A stretch of DNA of 64,000 bases from Rehaibacterium terrae (GCF_014202935.1 NZ_JACHHX010000002.1:1-64000); one strand, 5' to 3'; shown: positions 36,474 through 46,180, counted from the first letter of the stretch. Made by a program: numbers and translations. The notes: generated by a model from the sequence alone, not told the origin.

Positions 36474-38495
36474 TTGCGCCTCCGCTCCCAACTCCTGCTG
36501 GTCGCGCTGTCGGTGCTGGTCCTGCCCTGGGCCGGCTGGCAGTTCATCCGGCAGATGGAGACGCTGCTGCGGCAGGGCCAGGCGCAGGCGCTGCTGGCTT
36601 CGGCCGAGGCGCTGGCGCGCGGCCTGGCGTTGCAGCCGGAGACGTTGCCGGCGGCCGGTCCGGCTCTGTTCGTGCAGGAGCTGGCCGCGCCGCCGCGGCT
36701 GGATGGCCGTGCCGACGACTGGCCAGGCGCGGTGCTGCCGACGCGCCGCTTCGGCCATGCCGGCCGCGCCGATGCGGTCGAGCTCACGCTCGGTCGCGCA
36801 CAGGACAGCCTGTACCTGCTCATCCGCGTGCGTGACGACACCCCGCTGCGCGCCGACGCGCACTGGCCGATCGCGGCGCGGCGCGATCACCTGCGGCTGG
36901 GCCTGGACGGGCCGCACGGCCGTGCCGAGTTCCGCCTCGCCAATGCCGCTTCCGGGGCCCTGATCGCCACCGATGCGGACGGCGGCCCGGCCTCGCTGCG
37001 GCCGGTCGGCGCGTGGCGCGAAGTGGAGGACGGCTACGAGGTCGAGCTGGCGCTGCCGCAGGGCTACCGCGTCGATTCGCTCGGCCTGCTCGTGCACGAC
37101 GCGGACGAAGCCGGCGCCGTGCGGCTCGCCGGCACCGAGGTCGAAACACCTGGCCGGCTGTGGCCGCTGCTGGTGCGCAGCGAAGCGCAGGCGCGCGCGC
37201 TGCAGTCGCTGGCGCCGCCGCAGATGCGTGCGCGCCTGCTCGATGGCGAGGGCTGGATCCTGGCCGAGGCCGGCGCGCTGATCTCGCCGCTGCCGCGTGG
37301 CGAGCTGCCGATCTGGCGACGCTGGATCTACCGCTGGCTGCTGATGGCGCAGGACGAGCCGTTGCGCGCGGACGATGCCGGTGCGATCCGCAGCGATGCC
37401 GGCGAAGTCCGGCAGGCGCTGTCGGGCAAGCCCGGCGCGGCCTGGCGGCGCGATCCCGACGGCCAGCGGCAGCTGCTGTCGGCGGCGGTGCCGCTGCGTG
37501 TCGATGGCGATGTGCGCGGCGCGGTGCTGCTCGAACGCGAGAACGACGCCGCCCTGCTGCTGGCCGACCGTGCCGTGGCCGGCCTGCTCGGCTCCACGCT
37601 GCTCGCCCTGCTCGGCGCCGGTGGCGTGGTGTTCTGGTTCGCCTCGCGGCTGAGCGGGCGCATCCGCCGCCTGCGCGACGCTGCCGAGAACGCCTTCGAT
37701 CCGGAAGGCCGGCTGCGGCCGTTCCCGAAGATGCGCAGCCGCGACGAGATCGGCGACCTCGGCCGCAGCTTCGGCCGCCTGCTCGGCGAAGTGGCCGCTT
37801 ACACCGACTACCTGCGCACGCTCGCCGGCAAGCTCTCGCATGAGCTGAACACGCCGCTGGCCATCGTCCGCACCTCGCTGGAAAACCTCGACCCGGGCCA
37901 GATGCCGGCGCAGGCCTTGCCGTATCTGGAGCGCGCGCGCGGCGGCATCGACCGCCTCGGCACGCTGGTGCGCGCGATGAGCGAGGCCAGCCGCATCGAG
38001 CACGCCATCGCCGCCGCCGAGGGCGAGGATTTCGACCTGCGCGCGCTGGTGGCCGACTGCGCCGAAAGCTACCGCGCCCTGCTGGCGCCGCGCCGGCTCG
38101 AGGTGTCGCTGCCGGCGCGGCCAGTGCCGCTGCACGGCGCGCCCGAGCTGATCGCGCAGGCGCTGGACAAGCTGATCGACAACGCCCGCGGCTTCACGCC
38201 CGAGGACGGCTGGGTGCGCATCGCGCTCGACGACGTGCCCGACGGGCCGGTGCTGCGCGTCGCCAACCTCGGTCCGCCGCTGCCGGCGTCGATGCGCGGC
38301 AAGCTGTTCGACTCGCTGGTGTCGGTGCGCGAACCCGCGCGCGGCGATGGCGGCGTGCACCTCGGCCTGGGCCTGTACATCGTCCGGGTGATCGTCGACC
38401 TGCACCGCGGCCGTGCCGAGGCCAGCGACCTGCCCGGGGGCGGTGGCGTCGAGTTCGCTTTGCGCCTGGCCGGCATGCCGCGCCGACGCAGCTGA
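36474..38495 (+). CDS. Sensor histidine kinase with a large periplasmic sensing domain
   Basis: The 673-residue kinase has an N-terminal helix (residues 5-21), a long periplasmic region to about 365 containing a beta-sandwich-like segment LDGRADDWPGA ... DSLYLLIRVRDDTPLR ... DGYEVELALPQGY that resembles carbohydrate-binding CBM9/DOMON modules, a second helix (about 368-390), HAMP, a HisKA domain with H456 in KLSHELNTPLAIVRTSLENL, and an ATPase domain (ALDKLIDNARGFTP, HLGLGLYIVRVI). This resembles PdsS kinases. The start is TTG at 36474; ribosome site weak. It is paired with the preceding response regulator. A terminator follows. Confidence 0.9.
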   Translation: MRLRSQLLLVALSVLVLPWAGWQFIRQMETLLRQGQAQALLASAEALARGLALQPETLPAAGPALFVQELAAPPRLDGRADDWPGAVLPTRRFGHAGRADAVELTLGRAQDSLYLLIRVRDDTPLRADAHWPIAARRDHLRLGLDGPHGRAEFRLANAASGALIATDADGGPASLRPVGAWREVEDGYEVELALPQGYRVDSLGLLVHDADEAGAVRLAGTEVETPGRLWPLLVRSEAQARALQSLAPPQMRARLLDGEGWILAEAGALISPLPRGELPIWRRWIYRWLLMAQDEPLRADDAGAIRSDAGEVRQALSGKPGAAWRRDPDGQRQLLSAAVPLRVDGDVRGAVLLERENDAALLLADRAVAGLLGSTLLALLGAGGVVFWFASRLSGRIRRLRDAAENAFDPEGRLRPFPKMRSRDEIGDLGRSFGRLLGEVAAYTDYLRTLAGKLSHELNTPLAIVRTSLENLDPGQMPAQALPYLERARGGIDRLGTLVRAMSEASRIEHAIAAAEGEDFDLRALVADCAESYRALLAPRRLEVSLPARPVPLHGAPELIAQALDKLIDNARGFTPEDGWVRIALDDVPDGPVLRVANLGPPLPASMRGKLFDSLVSVREPARGDGGVHLGLGLYIVRVIVDLHRGRAEASDLPGGGGVEFALRLAGMPRRRS

Positions 38496-38528
38496 GGCCG
38501 CAGGGTGACCGGGCGCGGCGCGGGTGGT

Positions 38529-38554
38529 TGGAGCCCTCCCTGGCTCCAGGTTTT
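38529..38554 (+). terminator. Intrinsic terminator after the kinase gene
   Basis: Perfect 7 bp stem TGGAGCC/GGCTCCA (38529-38535/38542-38548) followed by GGTTTT, 33 nt past the kinase stop codon. Confidence 0.6.
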
Positions 38555-38657
38555 CGTCCTTGCCGATGACCGCTGCGAACGCCGCGCATTCTGGTCGTTG
38601 CATGTGACAGTTCATGCGGCGTGCCGCCCTCCTGCGGGCATCGTCGTGGCCGTGACC

Positions 38658-38685
38658 TTGCCTGCACCCGCGCGGCTGGCATACT
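38658..38685 (+). promoter_or_regulatory. Candidate trpE promoter
   Basis: TTGCCT (38658-38663) and CATACT (38680-38685) with a 16 bp spacer lie about 36 bp upstream of the trpE GTG. No Trp-rich leader peptide or attenuator was found in the interval, so repression of an attenuation type is not indicated. Confidence 0.45.
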
Positions 38686-38721
38686 CGCTTCCCCCTCCCA
38701 TGCGCCGCACGCAGGCCCCAC

Positions 38722-40200
38722 GTGCAGATCGACGCCGCCACCTTCCGGCAACTGGCCGCCGCCGGGCACACCCGCATCCCGGTGGTGCGCGAAGTGCTGT
38801 CCGATCTCGACACCCCGCTGTCGGTGTATCTCAAGTTCGCCGACGCGCCGAACAGTTACCTGTTCGAGTCGGTGGAGGGCGGCGAGACCTGGGGCCGGCA
38901 CTCGATCATCGGCCTGCCGGCGCGACGTACCTATGCCTTCCGTGGCCACACGCTGGAGGTGCGCGAGTACGGCGAACTGGTCGAGACGCGCGAGGTCGCC
39001 GACCCGCTCGGCGAGGTCGAGCGCCTGCGCGCCGCCCATTCGGTGCCGAAGCTCGACGGCCTGCCGGCCTTCACCGGCGGGCTGGTCGGCTGGTTCGGCT
39101 TCGAGTGCATCGGCTACATCGAGCCGCGCCTGGCCGGTGGCGACACGCCTGACCAGCTCGGCACGCCGGACATCTTCCTGATGCTGTCGGAAGAGGTCGC
39201 CGTCTTCGACAACCTCAAGGGCCGCCTGTACCTCGTCGTCCACGCCGATCCGGCCGAGCCGCAGGCCTATGCGAAAGCGCAGCGCCGGCTCGACGCACTG
39301 ACGCACCGCCTGCGCCACGCCGGCGCCAGCTACCCCGACGTGCTCGACCCGGCCGCGCTCGACGAGGGCGACTTCGTTTCCGGCTTCACCCGCGAGGGCT
39401 TCATCGCCGCGGTCGGGAAGTGCCAGGACTACATCCGCGCCGGGGATGTCTTCCAGGTGGTGCTGAGCCAGCGCCTGAGCGTGCCGTTCCGCGCCCGCCC
39501 GGTGGACGTCTACCGGGCGCTGCGGGCGATGAACCCCTCGCCGTACATGTACTTCATCGACACCGGCGCCACCCAGGTGGTGGGCAGCTCGCCGGAGATC
39601 CTGGTCCGCCTGCAGGGCGACACCCTCACCGTGCGCCCCATCGCCGGCACCCGCCCGCGTGGCCGCACGCCGGAAGAAGACAGCGCGCTCGAAGCCGATC
39701 TGCTGGCCGACCCCAAGGAGCGCGCCGAGCACCTGATGCTGATCGACCTCGGCCGCAACGACGTCGGCCGCGTCGCCGCCGCCGGCAGCGTGCAGGTGGG
39801 CGAGCGGTTCGTCATCGAGCGCTACAGCCACGTCATGCACATCGTCAGCGAGGTCACCGGCCGGTTGCGGCCGGGCCTGAGCTACGCCGACGTGCTCAAG
39901 GCCACCTTCCCGGCCGGCACCGTCAGCGGCGCGCCCAAGATCCGCGCGCTGGAGATCATCCGCGCGCTGGAACCGGTCAAGCGCAACATCTACTCCGGCG
40001 CGGTCGGCTACATCGGCTGGCACGGCGATGCCGACACCGCCATCGCCATCCGCACCGCCGTCATCCAGGACGGCCGCCTGCACGTGCAGGCCGGCGCCGG
40101 CATCGTCCACGACTCCGACCCGGTCAAGGAGTGGGAAGAAACCATGAACAAGGGCCGCGCCCTGTTCCGCGCGGTGGCGCAGGCGGCGGGGGGGTTGTGA
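38722..40200 (+). CDS. trpE: Anthranilate synthase component I
   Basis: Chorismate-binding subunit that, with TrpG glutamine amidotransferase, makes anthranilate. The 492 residues show the conserved C-terminal block: [16 protein letters not shown], the [10 protein letters not shown] substrate region, SSPEILVRL, the [14 protein letters not shown] signature, [15 protein letters not shown] and [18 protein letters not shown]. The N-terminal Ser-containing tryptophan-feedback site region ([19 protein letters not shown]) is present. The start is GTG with no clear ribosome site. It is followed after 4 nt by trpG. Confidence 0.97.
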   Translation: MQIDAATFRQLAAAGHTRIPVVREVLSDLDTPLSVYLKFADAPNSYLFESVEGGETWGRHSIIGLPARRTYAFRGHTLEVREYGELVETREVADPLGEVERLRAAHSVPKLDGLPAFTGGLVGWFGFECIGYIEPRLAGGDTPDQLGTPDIFLMLSEEVAVFDNLKGRLYLVVHADPAEPQAYAKAQRRLDALTHRLRHAGASYPDVLDPAALDEGDFVSGFTREGFIAAVGKCQDYIRAGDVFQVVLSQRLSVPFRARPVDVYRALRAMNPSPYMYFIDTGATQVVGSSPEILVRLQGDTLTVRPIAGTRPRGRTPEEDSALEADLLADPKERAEHLMLIDLGRNDVGRVAAAGSVQVGERFVIERYSHVMHIVSEVTGRLRPGLSYADVLKATFPAGTVSGAPKIRALEIIRALEPVKRNIYSGAVGYIGWHGDADTAIAIRTAVIQDGRLHVQAGAGIVHDSDPVKEWEETMNKGRALFRAVAQAAGGL

Positions 40201-40204
40201 CGCC

Positions 40205-40798
40205 ATGCTCCTGATGATCGACAACTACGACAGCTTCACCTTCAACCTCGTGCAGTACCTGCAGGAGCTGGGCGAGGAGGTGAAGGTGGTGCGCAACGAC
40301 GAGCTTACGGTCGATGCGATCGCGCGGCTGGCGCCGGAGCGCATCGTGATCTCGCCGGGGCCGTGCACGCCGAACGAGGCGGGGGTGTCGCTGGCGGTGT
40401 TCGAGCAACTGGCCGGGCGGATTCCGGTGTTCGGCGTGTGCCTGGGCCACCAGAGCCTGGGGCAGGCCTTCGGCGGGCGGGTGGTGCGGGCCAGGCGGAT
40501 CATGCACGGCAAGACCTCGCTGATCCATCACACCGGGCAGGGCGTGTTCGCCGGCCTGCCGAACCCGTTCGAGGCGACGCGCTACCATTCGCTGGTGGTC
40601 GAGCGCGAGTCGCTGCCGGACTGTCTGGAAATCACCGCCTGGACGCAGAACGACGACGGCTCGATGGAGGAGATCATGGGCCTGCGCCACCGCACGCTGC
40701 CGGCAGAGGGCGTGCAGTTCCACCCGGAGTCGATCCTCACACAACACGGCCACGCGCTGCTGCGGAATTTCCTGCAGGCGTCGCGGCGGGCGGCGTGA
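40205..40798 (+). CDS. trpG: Anthranilate synthase component II (glutamine amidotransferase)
   Basis: Class I amidotransferase that supplies ammonia from glutamine to TrpE. The 197 residues contain the complete triad: Cys79 in [15 protein letters not shown], His173 and Glu175 in [13 protein letters not shown], and the N-terminal [17 protein letters not shown]. It may also serve 4-amino-4-deoxychorismate synthesis (PabA role), as single TrpG/PabA proteins do in many bacteria; not resolvable here. It starts 4 nt after trpE. Right after its stop codon a repeat element separates it from trpD. Confidence 0.97.
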   Translation: MLLMIDNYDSFTFNLVQYLQELGEEVKVVRNDELTVDAIARLAPERIVISPGPCTPNEAGVSLAVFEQLAGRIPVFGVCLGHQSLGQAFGGRVVRARRIMHGKTSLIHHTGQGVFAGLPNPFEATRYHSLVVERESLPDCLEITAWTQNDDGSMEEIMGLRHRTLPAEGVQFHPESILTQHGHALLRNFLQASRRAA

Positions 40799-40988
40799 AA
40801 GTCCCTCTCCCCGTGGCAGAGGGATTCAGGGTGAGGGTTCGGCGGAGCGATGTTGTGGAACGGCGGTTGGAAATGATCGGCTGGCGGGGCGGTTGCCTCG
40901 GGCGGCACGCGGATCGATCGCCCTTGCGGTTTCACCGTACCCTCACCCCACCCCCTCTCCCGTCGGGAGAGGAGCTTTGAAAGCGAGA
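40799..40988. repeat. Gene-less relative of the DUF559 inverted-repeat unit
   Basis: The left end (40801-40843) carries CCCTCTCC...GAGGG then TTCAGGGTGAGGG and its reverse complement resembles the right end (40934-40988, ACCGTACCCTCACCCC followed by a hairpin). The right end is nearly identical to 6053-6103 at the DUF559 unit. The ~90 bp between the ends shows no gene. The element begins directly after the trpG stop codon and ends 6 bases before trpD. Confidence 0.8.
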
Positions 40989-40994
40989 ACGACC

Positions 40995-42044
40995 ATGCCC
41001 ATCACGCCCCAGGAAGCACTCCAGCGCACCATCGAGCACCGCGAGATCTTCCACGACGAGATGGTCGATCTGATGCGGCAGATCATGCGCGGCGAGGTGT
41101 CGCCGGTGATGACGGCGGCCATCCTCACCGGCCTGCGCGTGAAGAAGGAGACCATCGGCGAGATCGCCGGCGCGGCGCAGGTGATGCGCGAGTTCGCGGC
41201 CAAGGTGGCGGTGCCCGACAGCGCGCATTTCGTCGATATCGTCGGCACCGGCGGCGACGGCGCGCATACCTTCAACATCTCCACCGCGGCGATGTTCGTG
41301 GTCGCCGCGGCGGGCGCCAGGGTGGCCAAGCACGGCAACCGCGGCGTGTCGTCGAAGTCGGGCAGCGCCGACGTGCTGGAGGCGCTGGGCGCGGCCATCG
41401 AGCTGCAACCGGCGCAGGTGGCCGAGTGCATCGCCGAAACCGGCCTCGGCTTCATGTTCGCGCCGATCCATCACCCGGCGATGAGGCACGTGGCGCCGGT
41501 GCGGCGCGAGATGGGCGTGCGCACGATCTTCAACATCCTCGGGCCGCTGACCAACCCGGCCGGGGCGCCGAACATCCTGATGGGCGTGTTCCACCCCGAC
41601 CTGGTCGGCATCCAGGTGCGCGTGCTGCAGCGGCTGGGCGCGCAACGCGCGCTGGTGGTGTGGGGCCGCGACGGCATGGACGAGATCTCGCTCGGCGCCG
41701 GCACGCTGGTGGGCGAGCTGCGCGACGGGCAGGTGCGCGAGTACGAGATCCATCCCGAGGACTTCGGCATCGCCATGGCCGCCAGCCGCAACCTGCGGGT
41801 GGCCGATGCCGACCAGTCCAAGGCCATGCTGCTCGAAGCGCTGGGCAACGCCGACGGGCTGCCGCGCGAGATCGTGGCGCTCAACGCCGGCGCGGCGCTG
41901 TACGTGGCCGGCGTGGCGGCGTCCATCGGCGAGGGCATCGCCAGAGCGCGCGAAGCGATCGCCTCCGGCGCGGCGCTGGCGAAGATGGAGGAATTCGTCG
42001 GCATGACCCGGCAACTGGCCGGGCAGCCGGTGGGCGGTGGCTGA
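40995..42044 (+). CDS. trpD: Anthranilate phosphoribosyltransferase
   Basis: Attaches phosphoribosyl to anthranilate. The 349 residues include the PRPP-binding glycine motif [18 protein letters not shown] and [21 protein letters not shown], with [18 protein letters not shown]. It is monofunctional, separate from TrpG. The start at 40995 is inside the expected N-terminus ([23 protein letters not shown]). An inverted-repeat element fills the trpG-trpD gap. Confidence 0.97.
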   Translation: MPITPQEALQRTIEHREIFHDEMVDLMRQIMRGEVSPVMTAAILTGLRVKKETIGEIAGAAQVMREFAAKVAVPDSAHFVDIVGTGGDGAHTFNISTAAMFVVAAAGARVAKHGNRGVSSKSGSADVLEALGAAIELQPAQVAECIAETGLGFMFAPIHHPAMRHVAPVRREMGVRTIFNILGPLTNPAGAPNILMGVFHPDLVGIQVRVLQRLGAQRALVVWGRDGMDEISLGAGTLVGELRDGQVREYEIHPEDFGIAMAASRNLRVADADQSKAMLLEALGNADGLPREIVALNAGAALYVAGVAASIGEGIARAREAIASGAALAKMEEFVGMTRQLAGQPVGGG

Positions 42045-42108
42045 GCACGGCATGGCCTCCGGCCGTGCGTGGGGCGAGCGACGAGTGACGGGCGACGAGA
42101 GCGGGTTC

Positions 42109-42897
42109 ATGAGCGACATCCTCCAGACCATCCTGCGCCGCAAGGCCGAGGAAGTGCGCGAGCGCGCGGCGCGCGTGAGCCTGCGCGAGCTGTCCGCGCG
42201 CATCGACGACGCGCCGCCGGTGCGCGGTTTCGCCGCCGCGCTGGCGGCGAAGATCGCCGCCGGCCTGCCGGCGGTGATCGCCGAGGTGAAGAAGGCCAGC
42301 CCGAGCAAGGGCGTGATCCGCGCCGACTTCCACCCGGCCGAGATCGCCCGCAGCTATGAGCGCGGCGGCGCGGCCTGCCTGTCGGTGCTGACCGACGCGG
42401 ATTTCTTCCAGGGCGCCGATGCCTACCTGCAGGAAGCCCGCGCGGCCTGCGCGCTGCCGGTGCTGCGCAAGGATTTCGTCGTCGACGCCTACCAGGTGTA
42501 CGAGGCGCGCGCGCTCGGCGCCGACTGCATCCTGCTGATCGTCGCCGCGCTCGGCGACGCGGCGCTGGCCGAGCTGTCGCACCTGGCGATGGAGCTGGGC
42601 ATGGACGTGCTGGTGGAAGTGCACGACCTCGACGAGCTCGAACGCGCCCTGCAGATCGCCGTGCCGCTGGTCGGCATCAACAACCGCGACCTGCGCACGT
42701 TCGAGGTGTCGCTCGACACCACCCTGAAGATGAAGGACGCCGTGCCGCCCGACCGCCTGCTGGTCACCGAGAGCGGCATCCTCACCCCGGCCGACGTGCG
42801 ACGGATGCGCGAGCACGGCGTGCACGCCTTTCTGGTCGGCGAAGCCTTCATGCGCGCCGACGATCCAGGCGAGGCGCTGGCGCGGCTGTTCGCCTGA
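42109..42897 (+). CDS. trpC: Indole-3-glycerol-phosphate synthase
   Basis: Closes the indole ring from CdRP. The 262-residue TIM barrel has the conserved [73 protein letters not shown] and [14 protein letters not shown] segments. It is monofunctional (no PRAI domain). The start at 42109 is 64 nt after trpD. trpF, trpB and trpA are not in the window. Confidence 0.97.
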   Translation: MSDILQTILRRKAEEVRERAARVSLRELSARIDDAPPVRGFAAALAAKIAAGLPAVIAEVKKASPSKGVIRADFHPAEIARSYERGGAACLSVLTDADFFQGADAYLQEARAACALPVLRKDFVVDAYQVYEARALGADCILLIVAALGDAALAELSHLAMELGMDVLVEVHDLDELERALQIAVPLVGINNRDLRTFEVSLDTTLKMKDAVPPDRLLVTESGILTPADVRRMREHGVHAFLVGEAFMRADDPGEALARLFA

Positions 42898-42973
42898 CCG
42901 GCGCCGGGGCGGGCGGTGGGACACGGTTCGTCGCCGCGACGGCTTGCAGGCCGGGCCGGTCCGGGATAAATAC

Positions 42974-42997
42974 GTAAGTAATTACGCAATTGCTTAC
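42974..42997 (+). promoter_or_regulatory. MarR-type operator upstream of the MarR-GNAT gene
   Basis: An A/T-rich near-perfect palindrome, GTAAGTAATT (42974-42983) and AATTGCTTAC (42988-42997) with one mismatch and a 4 bp spacer, starts 35 bp before the MarR-GNAT start codon. MarR proteins bind such 20-25 bp dyads, so autoregulation is likely. It stands out because the surroundings are strongly GC-rich. Confidence 0.7.
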
Positions 42998-43008
42998 TGG
43001 AGTGTTCC

Positions 43009-43980
43009 GTGGACTTCCTCTCCGCCCAAGGCGCGCTGGCGCTGGGCAGCCGCTTGAAGGCGCTGAGCGAACGCCTGTACGACGCCGCCGATGCGGTCTA
43101 CCGGGCGCAGGGTTCGGCCATGCAGGCGCGCTGGCTGCCGGTGCTCAAGCTGCTGCTCGAGCGCGGGCCGATGCCGGTGGGCGACATCGCCCGCGAGATC
43201 GGCCAGAGCCATTCGGCGGTGAGTCAGCTGGCGACCCGGCTGGCGCGCGAGGGCTGGCTGAGCGCGCGCGGCGACCGCAAGGACCGTCGGCGCCGGGTGC
43301 TGGCGCTGACGCCGAAGGCCGAGGCCGAGCTCAAGGCGCTGCGCCCGCTCTGGCGCGCGGTGCGCGAGACGGTGGACGAGACGATCGCGGCGACCGGCCA
43401 CGACCTGCTGGCCGCGCTGGCGGCCTTCGAGCAGCGGCTGGACGCGGTGCCGCTCCACGAGGCCGTCGTCGCCCGCCACCGCGAAAGTGCGCAGCGCGCA
43501 TTGCGGGTGGTGCCGTTCGACCCGGCACTGCGCGAGCACTTCTACCGGCTCAATGCCGAGTGGTTGCAGAAGTACTTCTACCTGGAGCAGGTCGATCACG
43601 AGGTGCTGTCGAACCCGGAGGAGAGGATCCTCGCCCCCGGCGGCGAGATCCTGTTCGCCCTGCTCGGCGAGGAAGTGGTCGGCACCTGCGCGCTGCTGCA
43701 GGAATCGCCGGGCGTGTTCGAGCTGACCAAGATGGCGGTGACCGAGCGCCATCAGGGCCTGGGTATCGGCCGCAAGCTGCTGGCCGCGGCGATCGAGGCC
43801 TTCCGCCGCCGCGGCGGGCGCGAGCTGTTCCTGGAGTCCAACAGCCGGCTGCAGCCGGCGCTGCGGCTGTACGCCAGCATGGGCTTCGAGATGCAGCCCG
43901 GCACGCGGCCGGGCTCGCACTACCAGCGCGCCGACGTCTACATGATCTGGCGCGATCCCGAAGCCCCCTGCGCGGTGTGA
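43009..43980 (+). CDS. MarR-GNAT fusion regulator
   Basis: The 323-residue protein joins an N-terminal MarR winged helix (residues ~30-140; GDIAREIGQSHSAVSQLATRLAREGWLSARGD) to a GNAT acetyltransferase domain (residues ~160-320; LTKMAVTERHQGLGIGRKLLAAAIEAF, with the acetyl-CoA loop QGLGIGRK). Bifunctional proteins of this type are known in Xanthomonadales and elsewhere; targets are mostly unknown. The start is GTG at 43009, with GGAG 6 nt upstream. It is a single gene between trpC and the convergent GNAT gene. Confidence 0.9.
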   Translation: MDFLSAQGALALGSRLKALSERLYDAADAVYRAQGSAMQARWLPVLKLLLERGPMPVGDIAREIGQSHSAVSQLATRLAREGWLSARGDRKDRRRRVLALTPKAEAELKALRPLWRAVRETVDETIAATGHDLLAALAAFEQRLDAVPLHEAVVARHRESAQRALRVVPFDPALREHFYRLNAEWLQKYFYLEQVDHEVLSNPEERILAPGGEILFALLGEEVVGTCALLQESPGVFELTKMAVTERHQGLGIGRKLLAAAIEAFRRRGGRELFLESNSRLQPALRLYASMGFEMQPGTRPGSHYQRADVYMIWRDPEAPCAV

Positions 43981-43992
43981 CGGCGGCTGCGG

Positions 43993-44457
43993 TCAGGCCT
44001 CGCCCAGACGCTTGACCAGCCGCACCGAGCCGCCGCCGTAGCCGCAGGCGCGGTAGAAGGCGTGGGCGCGGGTGCGGTGATCGGCGCTGGTGACCTCGAT
44101 GCGCGCGGCGCCGGCGGCGCGGGCGCGGCTTTCCGCCTCGCGCAGCAGGGCGTGGCCGATGCCACGGTCGCGGTGGCTCTCGGCGACCACCAGCGCGGTG
44201 ATGCGGCAGGTGCGCCGGCCCAGCGGCAGGTAGTACATGAAGTCCAGCGCCACCAGCCCGCAGAGATCGCCGTGGTGGTCGGCGACGATCAGCGCCTGGG
44301 TCGGATCGTCCTCGACGACGGCGATGCGCTCGGCCGCATCCTCGCGGCTGCAGGGGTAGCCGAGCGCGTCGAGCAGGGCGGCCACCGCCGCCGCATCCGC
44401 CTGCGTGACCGGCCGGAGCAGGGGGCGCAGCCGGTCGGGCGTGGCGGAATCGGACAT
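43993..44457 (-). CDS. GNAT family N-acetyltransferase
   Basis: The 154-residue protein has the GNAT fold: LRPVTQADAAAVAALLDALGYP at the start, acetyl-CoA loop VVAESHRDRGIGHALLREAESRARAAGA (Q/RxxGxG/A type, here RDRGIGH), and the terminal EVTSADHRTRAHAFYRACGY. Substrate unknown. It begins one base into the clp stop codon (TGATG), so it is translationally coupled to clp, an arrangement worth noting because clp is a global regulator. Confidence 0.88.
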   Translation of the reverse strand: MSDSATPDRLRPLLRPVTQADAAAVAALLDALGYPCSREDAAERIAVVEDDPTQALIVADHHGDLCGLVALDFMYYLPLGRRTCRITALVVAESHRDRGIGHALLREAESRARAAGAARIEVTSADHRTRAHAFYRACGYGGGSVRLVKRLGEA

Positions 44458-45155
44458 CAGCGGGTGCCGTAGACCACGACGGTCTTGCCGCGCGCGTGCA
44501 GCATGCCCTGCTCCTGTAGCTGCTTGAGCACGCGGCCGGCCATCTCGCGCGAGCAGCCGACGATGCGCGCCAGCTCCTGGCGCGACACCTTGATCTGGGT
44601 GCCCTGCGGGTGGCTCATGGCATCCGGCTCCTGGCATAGGTCGAGCAGGGTGCGGACGATGCGGCCGGTGACGTCGAGGAAGGCCAGACGGCTGGCCTTG
44701 CGGCTGGTGTCGAGCAGGCGCTTGGAGATCTGCGCGCCGATGGCGTATAGGATGCGCGGGCACTCGGCCGCCAGGCTGGTGGCGAACAGCTGGTGCAGGC
44801 GCTCGTAGCTGATCTCGGCCAGCTCGCAGGGGGTGCGGGTGCGCAGCAGCACCTCGCGCTGCTCGGCGTAGACGAACAGGCCCATCTCGCCGATGAACTC
44901 GCCGGCGTTGATGTAACCCAGCACCAGCTCGCGGCCGTCGGGCTCCTCGCTGATGATGCTCAGCGAGCCGCTCATCACGTAGTACAGCGTGCCGGCCGGA
45001 TCGCCGGGACGGAACACGTCCGAACGGCTGGGGTAGCGGCGGCGGTGGCAATGGGCCAGGAACCGGTCCAGGGTAGTCTGGTCCGGCGACAGCGGGCTGA
45101 GCGGCGCGGGGCGCCGCAGGCCGGGAACGGGTGTCAGGTAGGCAGGATGTGCCAT
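44457..45155 (-). CDS. clp: Crp-like global regulator Clp
   Basis: The 232-residue protein matches Xanthomonas Clp in length and context. The N-terminal cyclic-nucleotide-binding fold has the phosphate-binding-like GEFIGEMGLFVYAEQREVLLRTRTPCEL, and the C-terminal helix-turn-helix is VSRQELARIVGCSREMAGRVLKQLQEQG. In Xanthomonas Clp is a transcription activator of exoenzyme and EPS genes whose DNA binding is inhibited by c-di-GMP; whether this applies here is inferred from homology. It is divergent from speD and co-transcribed with the GNAT gene behind it. Confidence 0.95.
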   Translation of the reverse strand: MAHPAYLTPVPGLRRPAPLSPLSPDQTTLDRFLAHCHRRRYPSRSDVFRPGDPAGTLYYVMSGSLSIISEEPDGRELVLGYINAGEFIGEMGLFVYAEQREVLLRTRTPCELAEISYERLHQLFATSLAAECPRILYAIGAQISKRLLDTSRKASRLAFLDVTGRIVRTLLDLCQEPDAMSHPQGTQIKVSRQELARIVGCSREMAGRVLKQLQEQGMLHARGKTVVVYGTR

Positions 45156-45307
45156 CGGTGTGTGACCGGCGTCTCGTTCCGTCCAGCTTAGGCCGGTCGG
45201 CGCCCGGCTTCAACGCCGCCTTGACGCGGAGGTAGCCCCCGGGGGAGCTTTGGCCGATAATTCACCACTTGTCTCCCCAGCACCGCGCCAGACGAGGGCG
45301 CCGTACC

Positions 45308-46126
45308 GTGGTCAAGCCGATTCCCCGCCTGAAGCTGCAGGGCTTCAACAACCTCACCAAGGCCCTGAGCTTCAACATCTATGACGTCTGCTACGCGGTC
45401 AGCGAGGAGCAGCGCCAGCGCTACATCGAGTACATCGACGAGGCGTACAACGCCGACCGCCTGACGCAGATCCTGACCGACGTGGCCGAGATCATCGGTG
45501 CCAACATTCTCAACGTGGCCCGCCAGGATTACGACCCCCAGGGTGCCTCGGTGACGATCCTGATCTCCGAGGAGCCGGTGATCGACAAGCGGGCGGCGGG
45601 CAAGGAGGTGCTGGCCGGGGCCGTGCGCGAGCACCACGAGGCCAGCGTGGTGGCGCACATGGACAAGAGCCACATCACGGTGCACACCTACCCGGAGACG
45701 CACCCGCACAACGGCATCGCGACCTTCCGCGCCGACATCGACGTGGCGACCTGCGGCGTGATCTCGCCGCTGAAGGCCCTGAACTACCTGATCGAGAGCT
45801 TCGAGTCCGACATCGTCATCATGGACTACCGCGTGCGCGGCTTCACCCGCGACGTGAAGGGCAAGAAGCACTACATCGACCACAAGATCAATTCGATCCA
45901 GGACTACCTGTCCAAGTCGATCAAGAGTCGCTACGAAATGCTCGACGTGAACGTGTACCAGGAGAACATGTTCCACACCAAGATGCATGTGAAGGACTTC
46001 GACCTGGACACCTACCTGTTCGAGGAGAAGGCCAAGAATCTCGGCTTCAAGGACCGTCTGCGCATCGAGGCGCAGCTCAGGCGCGAGATCGAGGAGCTGT
46101 TCCACGGCCGCAACCTGGTCGACTGA
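45308..46126 (+). CDS. speD: S-adenosylmethionine decarboxylase proenzyme
   Basis: Makes decarboxylated SAM for spermidine synthesis. It is a class 1A (E. coli-like) enzyme of 272 residues, made as a proenzyme that cleaves itself before Ser121 ([12 protein letters not shown]; the Ser becomes the pyruvoyl cofactor). [22 protein letters not shown] near the N-terminus and [36 protein letters not shown] are conserved. GTG 45308 is chosen as start because homologues begin MVKP-, 13 residues after an upstream ATG at 45269. Neighbour clp is divergent, as in Xanthomonas. Confidence 0.96.
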   Translation: MVKPIPRLKLQGFNNLTKALSFNIYDVCYAVSEEQRQRYIEYIDEAYNADRLTQILTDVAEIIGANILNVARQDYDPQGASVTILISEEPVIDKRAAGKEVLAGAVREHHEASVVAHMDKSHITVHTYPETHPHNGIATFRADIDVATCGVISPLKALNYLIESFESDIVIMDYRVRGFTRDVKGKKHYIDHKINSIQDYLSKSIKSRYEMLDVNVYQENMFHTKMHVKDFDLDTYLFEEKAKNLGFKDRLRIEAQLRREIEELFHGRNLVD

Positions 46127-46150
46127 TCGCCCGCGCCATGCGCCTCCCGC

Positions 46151-46180
46151 GAAGGGCCGGCTCTGCCGGCCCTTCGCTTT
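46151..46180 (+). terminator. Intrinsic terminator after speD
   Basis: Perfect 11 bp stem (46151-46161/46165-46175, loop TCT) followed by GCTTTT, 24 nt past the speD stop codon. Confidence 0.85.

Noticed and set aside
38496-38721. trp attenuator/leader peptide upstream of trpE
   Set aside because: No short frame with consecutive Trp codons followed by alternative hairpins was found; only a terminator of the kinase gene and a plausible promoter.
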